Shown in pieces: positions 55,701-61,624 of a stretch of DNA of 64,000 bases (its first letter is position 1; each line of letters starts with the position of its first letter). Below the pieces are notes generated by a model, which searched no databases, had not been told where the DNA came from, and saw only the letters and a program-made list of their open reading frames with translations. The DNA comes from Aporrectodea caliginosa (Eukaryota; Annelida; Clitellata; Crassiclitellata; Lumbricidae): positions 687,501-751,500 of the forward strand of contig JACEVL010000209.1 in NCBI GenBank assembly GCA_020284085.1, in the 5' to 3' direction. Position numbers and translations under genes: made by a program.

Positions 55701-58700
55701 TGGAAGGTCTTTTGGTTAAAGCTGACCCAGTGACAGGACACCTTTTCTACCATTCAATTTGCAGTGCTACTCAACAACAACTGACTGCACAGGGATGGCA
55801 GGCACTGAGTTTGTCCAGACCCTTCAAGCACAGTTTAATACCATCAACAAATCTGCTGTTCTGAGATACTGGTGCTATATAAATAGAAAAGATGAATGAA
55901 TACCATTCAATACATTGCACCACAATACCTGTAAACCCAACGCCCTGCGGAACTATGTCGGACGGGAACAAGTAGTATCCTCTTCCAGGGAAATAAACTC
56001 CCATTTCAACGCTAGGTGGCGGAATGCTCAGAGCAGGAATCGACCGACGTAGGAAGTACTGAGGGGAAGGACCGTTCAAATTGGATGGCGGCTGCCAGCT
56101 GATATTCATTGTACTGGCATTGAAGCCAACGACGACTGGCAAGCCAAGGCCAGATGGAACTACAGAATAACAAATACATGTTGAATGCAACAAGATGTGT
56201 CAGTGTCAAGTTGCATTTATGAATAAATGAATATTGGTTGATTGATTGATTGATTGATTGATTGATACAGTCATTCTGATTGCCAATCAAAACTTTCCAA
56301 CAAGTAGGGCCAAAATTAACAGGCAATAAATTTGAGCTATGAAAACAATTGGTTTACAAACATGACCTACGAAAGATAAAATGAAACTTAACTAAAATAT
56401 ACAAGTTACAAATTACAGTTCTTAAAATAACTGCTTATGTAATATACGTGCTTAACTCAGATGCACAGAAACATACGTACCTGCTAGAAGGGTTCTGCCG
56501 CTGGAGATGCTGCTATTAACACAGCCAACTGAATTGCACAACTCAATGAAGAAGCTCTGGTTGGAGAATGGAGCATATCCATCAGCAAGGAAGCTCAGTG
56601 TGGATGCATTCAGTGTAGCCAGCAACTGCAACACGAGATTGTATTGTATTGTATTTGTATTGTATTTGAACACTTGTTATAGCGCCCCTACCAGATTTCC
56701 CATTCAGAGGCGTTCCCGACTACTGCGCGAACGCTGAATCGGAGTTTCACGCCGAAGCGCATGAGCAATTGCGAGTGAAGGACTTGCCCAGGGTCCCTAC
56801 GCGGCGGCTTTGAGGTGGATTCGAACCCGCAACCCTACGGCTGCAAGATGAGTGTTTCTATCTGTATCAATTTAATCTACTGATTTCTATTGCACTGCAA
56901 TTATTACTATCATAAATTATTATTGCTATTGTTATTATTCTCATCATCATTATTAATTTAATTATTATTGTGCATTTATTAAGCACCACTATCTAATGAC
57001 CTAGCAAGGCTCAATCGACTTGCTCAAGGTCTGTACACAGTAACCATCTCAGAGGAGGTTCAAACCCATACTCAGTGTTACAAATCTAGTGTTCTAACTT
57101 GTGCTGTTACTATAACGCCCAAAACATCAATTGATACCAGTTACGAGACTTTCACAGAATTAACGCTGACGATGATGATGTTGAAGAAAATGATGATCAT
57201 ATAATTTTAATTATTAGATCAATTTTAGATTTATTATTATGCATGCCAAGGTCAGAAATCTCAATCAGACTAAAACAATTGTAAGTGAAGGACTTTCTGA
57301 AAGATCCTATACAGATACCATTTAAGGAAGGTGCGAACTCAAACCCATGCTTTCTGCATTACAAGCCGAGTGCTCTAACCAATCAGCCACCATGCCTCAC
57401 ATAGATGGAAATGATGCTAAAAACCAATGATGAAGGTGACAACGACAATGACACTTAGCATCACAATAGACAGTTATCACTGAATATATATATATATTAT
57501 TAATATATATACACATATATGGTATATATGTATATATAATATATATAAATATATCGATTATAACTTACATTCCAGGTGAATGGAGGAGCAAATGGCGTCT
57601 GCTGAAGATCTGTCTGTTGGTAAGCAAAGACGGTGTATGAAGTGACAAAGCCCCTCGCTTGGCGCACCGGGTCGGGGTTCGGCCAACTGACCAGAAGGGC
57701 GCTTGGTGAAACTGATAGCACGGTTGGTGCAGGCATCAAAACTGGAACTAGAAATGACACGACAACAATAGACCATTTGCCATGCAACTTGTTCCAGAAA
57801 CCAGATGAGATGGAATGGTAATTGTGGCAAAATAACTTCTATTTTGCCAAAATTACCATTCCATCTCACCTGGCTTTCATAATTTTTCCATCTTACTGGA
57901 CTCACCAGACCAAAGGACATTCCCGTTCTGCTTTTCCATTGCGTCGGCTGATTCCTTACCTAACTTAATTCATTATATACATTTCCAATGTTGGGTATGA
58001 GTTAACTCAGATGAGTTTAAACTCACGAGTTAACTCACTTGCTGTGATTTATGAGTTTGAGTTAACTCACCTTAAAGAGTGTGAGTTATGAGTTTGATCT
58101 AACTCATATTTTCTGTGAGTTTGAGTTATAACTCAATTATTTTAAACTGAACTCACTCGGCACATATTATGTTGAAACAAGCCGTTTTTTATATCGGAAC
58201 AGGCTGTCACACACCAACTTTGAAAAACTTCTGCTTAAAGCTAATACCAGTCATGTTTGAGATGTGAAACATGTGGACTGTGGTGTTTACTTTGACTCAG
58301 TAATAATAACCTGATTTATCCATTATTCCATTAATAATAATAACTGTTATACTGTTAATAATAAACTGATGATAGCCTACCATTTTCTGGTAACTGTGTA
58401 TTTGTACAACGTTCGATTAGAACGTGCTGGTATGAGACGTGTGAGTTGATGAGTTAATTCATTTAACAACTGAGTTTGAGTTAACTCATTTCACTTAGGA
58501 TGAGTTGAGTTTGAGTTTCAACTCATTTTGAGGTGCATGAGTTGAGTTTTGATTTAACTCATTTCTTGTGTGAGTTTACCCAACACTGTACATTTCGCTT
58601 TAACAATTATATCACTCGTAATATACAAGTCACTCTTTAGCAGTTGTTTTCCACTGGTTTAGCCACTGGTGAAAAGCACTGTACAGGTGAAGACTACTTC

Positions 58701-60373
58701 ATTACATTAATTAATTTATACTTAACCCTTTCGTTGCGGATGACGAGTATGTCTCGTCATAAAATTGTATTCCCGTAGGCGGATGACGTGAACCTCTCGT
58801 CACAGACACAGTTCAAGCTTACGGGATATAATAATGCTACGTCTACTGGAATACAACGTTATCGCGTATTGGAATGATAAAAAAGTAATGAATTATATAA
58901 CTGAAGATAATATTCGTTCGGTAGATGGCGGAATTATTGTTTTTATTATGGATTATGAAATCATCGTGTGATATCATAGTTACTACGTATATATGCTAAA
59001 AAAAGTTTGCTGTAACAGGTTTATAGAAACTTTGACTAAAATTTACAAATAAATTTACAAATAAATCTATAAATTTTTATAGATAAAGTTACTAATTTTG
59101 TGACATTGAGACGTAGATTTTCAGCTGCACAAGTTAAAGATTTGTTGAATTATATTGGTCAAGGGATGAGTTATTCCGAACACCTATTTTTGGGGTGTTT
59201 CCAGAGATATCATACTGAGGAAAAGTACGAGTAGGTTAACCATGAGGAACTATGAATAACCATGAAAATTTGCCAAAAAAGATATGCAGATTTACAATGT
59301 GAAAATTCCGGATATACTTCCTATAGATTTCGGCTTTACATTACGCGTACGGGATAAAAAGGCCCACGCAGCGAAAGGGTTAATCCAATTAATTGATTCA
59401 ATTATATTTAATTCATTATATCGCTAAGTAGTAAATGTGTCAGCTACCATGCTGCAACTAGGATTCAAATCCTGGACCGGCCATGTGAAATCAACGCAAG
59501 TTGCATCATGGAAATCATTGTAACCCCTCACAGGTCACCATCCTTAATCTGACAAAACTTGTCTCTGTTACTATGCAAAACAATTTGGTATCGAGGTAAG
59601 AAATACACATTACATACCACATTTGTACCATTTTACATGTTCAAGCATGTTCAATAAAAGTCGATATATTCATAAAACAAATTTTAAAAAGGTGCGCTTA
59701 CATGCTTCTGCCGTTCTTCCTGGAGTCCACGGACCTGACACCTTTCCTTGTGAGTTCTCACAAAACACCTGGTACTGGTAGATGGTAAATGGCTGGAGAC
59801 CAGTGTGCAGGAAGCTGGTGGCAGGAGGTGGTAGAGTTCCAGCCAGGGGTGAAATCGGGTTGTATTGACCAGCAGGACGAAAGATCAGCATTGGAGGAGG
59901 AAGAGAGGAAGGTGTGGTGCTGCCATCTGGGGGAACTGGTCCTTGCATCCACCACAGCTCATAGAATATTATTATTCCTACAAAGCATAAAAAACACTGC
60001 CCAGTTTAAACTCACATCAATGCCCAGTTCTAACTTACTGCCCAATTGTACATTAATGCCAAATTCTAACTCACTGCCCAATTACACATTAATGCCCAGT
60101 TCTAACTCACTGCCTAATTCTAACTCACTGACAGTAGCACTGCAAGCTAACATGTAGAATATCACACACCGTACAAGAGACGTTTCCCAAAAATATAGCA
60201 TTAAATGGAACATCCACCATAGCTTAGCTGTTTCTTTCTTATATTTATATAGCACCACTACATAACAAAGAAGTATCAGACAATGGTGCTACGTAATTAC
60301 ACATTAAAGATTTCATCACACAGGAGCCATCATAGGGAAGCTCATCTCCACTCTCCACAATATGAGGCAAGCG

Positions 60374-60469
<96 letters not shown>

Positions 60470-61574
60470 ACACTCATCTGTTCATTCATTCACAGCAATC
60501 ATATAACACCTATACAGAATACAGTCTACAAAACCAATCTTCTATTATAAATTATTTTTGCATCCATAAATGTATCATACATGTACATTTCTGTGTGACT
60601 TTCAGCAGGTTAAAATGTTTGTAATAATAATTAAAATAAATAATACATTTACCATTTGGAGAAGCAGGTGGTGACCACTCGATAAGCAGACTTGTAGAGT
60701 TGATTGCTGTTATGTTTGGTGAACCCTGTCTTGCTGGGGGTGCCTCAGAGGTTGCGACCCAGATCGACTGACCCAAGAGACAACCTGCAGTCGTGCAAGC
60801 GCTGATCTGGAATGTGTAGTTTGTAAACGGACTCAGGCCCGTGACCATGACGCTTGATCCGAGTCCTTCATACTGATTCCTTGGAGACGTGTCTGCAGGA
60901 GTCATGGACATCAGCAGGTACCTCTGCAACACTCCGTTGGTTGACGTTGGCAGATTCCATGAAAATGTGGCTGAATAAGGACCAACGTTAGATGCCTTCA
61001 GTGCAAGGTCTCCAGCTGGGACGCCTGTCGAAGTCTGGAAAGTAACCGTTGGACTAGAGCTGGAACCAAAGTCGTTCTCAACCTCCAGGCGATAGCGGTA
61101 CTTGGTAAAGGGAATGAGACCGGTGTCATTAAAAATAGTAACTGAAACAAAACCAACAGAAACTGAGCATAAATAACTGTGGGATAAAAATCCTGAGAAG
61201 CAAAACTGTAAAAAAATTAATGCTCACTATATCTCACTTTCAAACATTGAGGTTCTCTCACAACTCCCTCAAGGCTGACCAGCCTCCACCTCAGATTCAC
61301 ATTGCCTCCTGGTTGGTTTTAAGCACGAAAGAGCTACGACTTAGTGTGGTCTTGAAAGGCTACTGTGACACTTAGAAGATTTGGTGCATCTGGTCCACTG
61401 ATCTGTAATGCACTGCCTGTCAAACACCATGTCCCTGAACTTTCTATCAAAAGCTCCAGTAAGAAATTAGAGACTTATCTGTTCGTCAACTGACTAAGCC
61501 GAGCTACTACTTGTGCACTTGCAGTGTATTTAGTTATACTGACTTGCACTTTATAAATCTTCATGTTATAATAA

Positions 61575-61624
<50 letters not shown>

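Noticed and set aside
60283..60624. Frame of repeated Gln-Ser-Ile-Asn
   Set aside because: Translation of the CAAT microsatellite.
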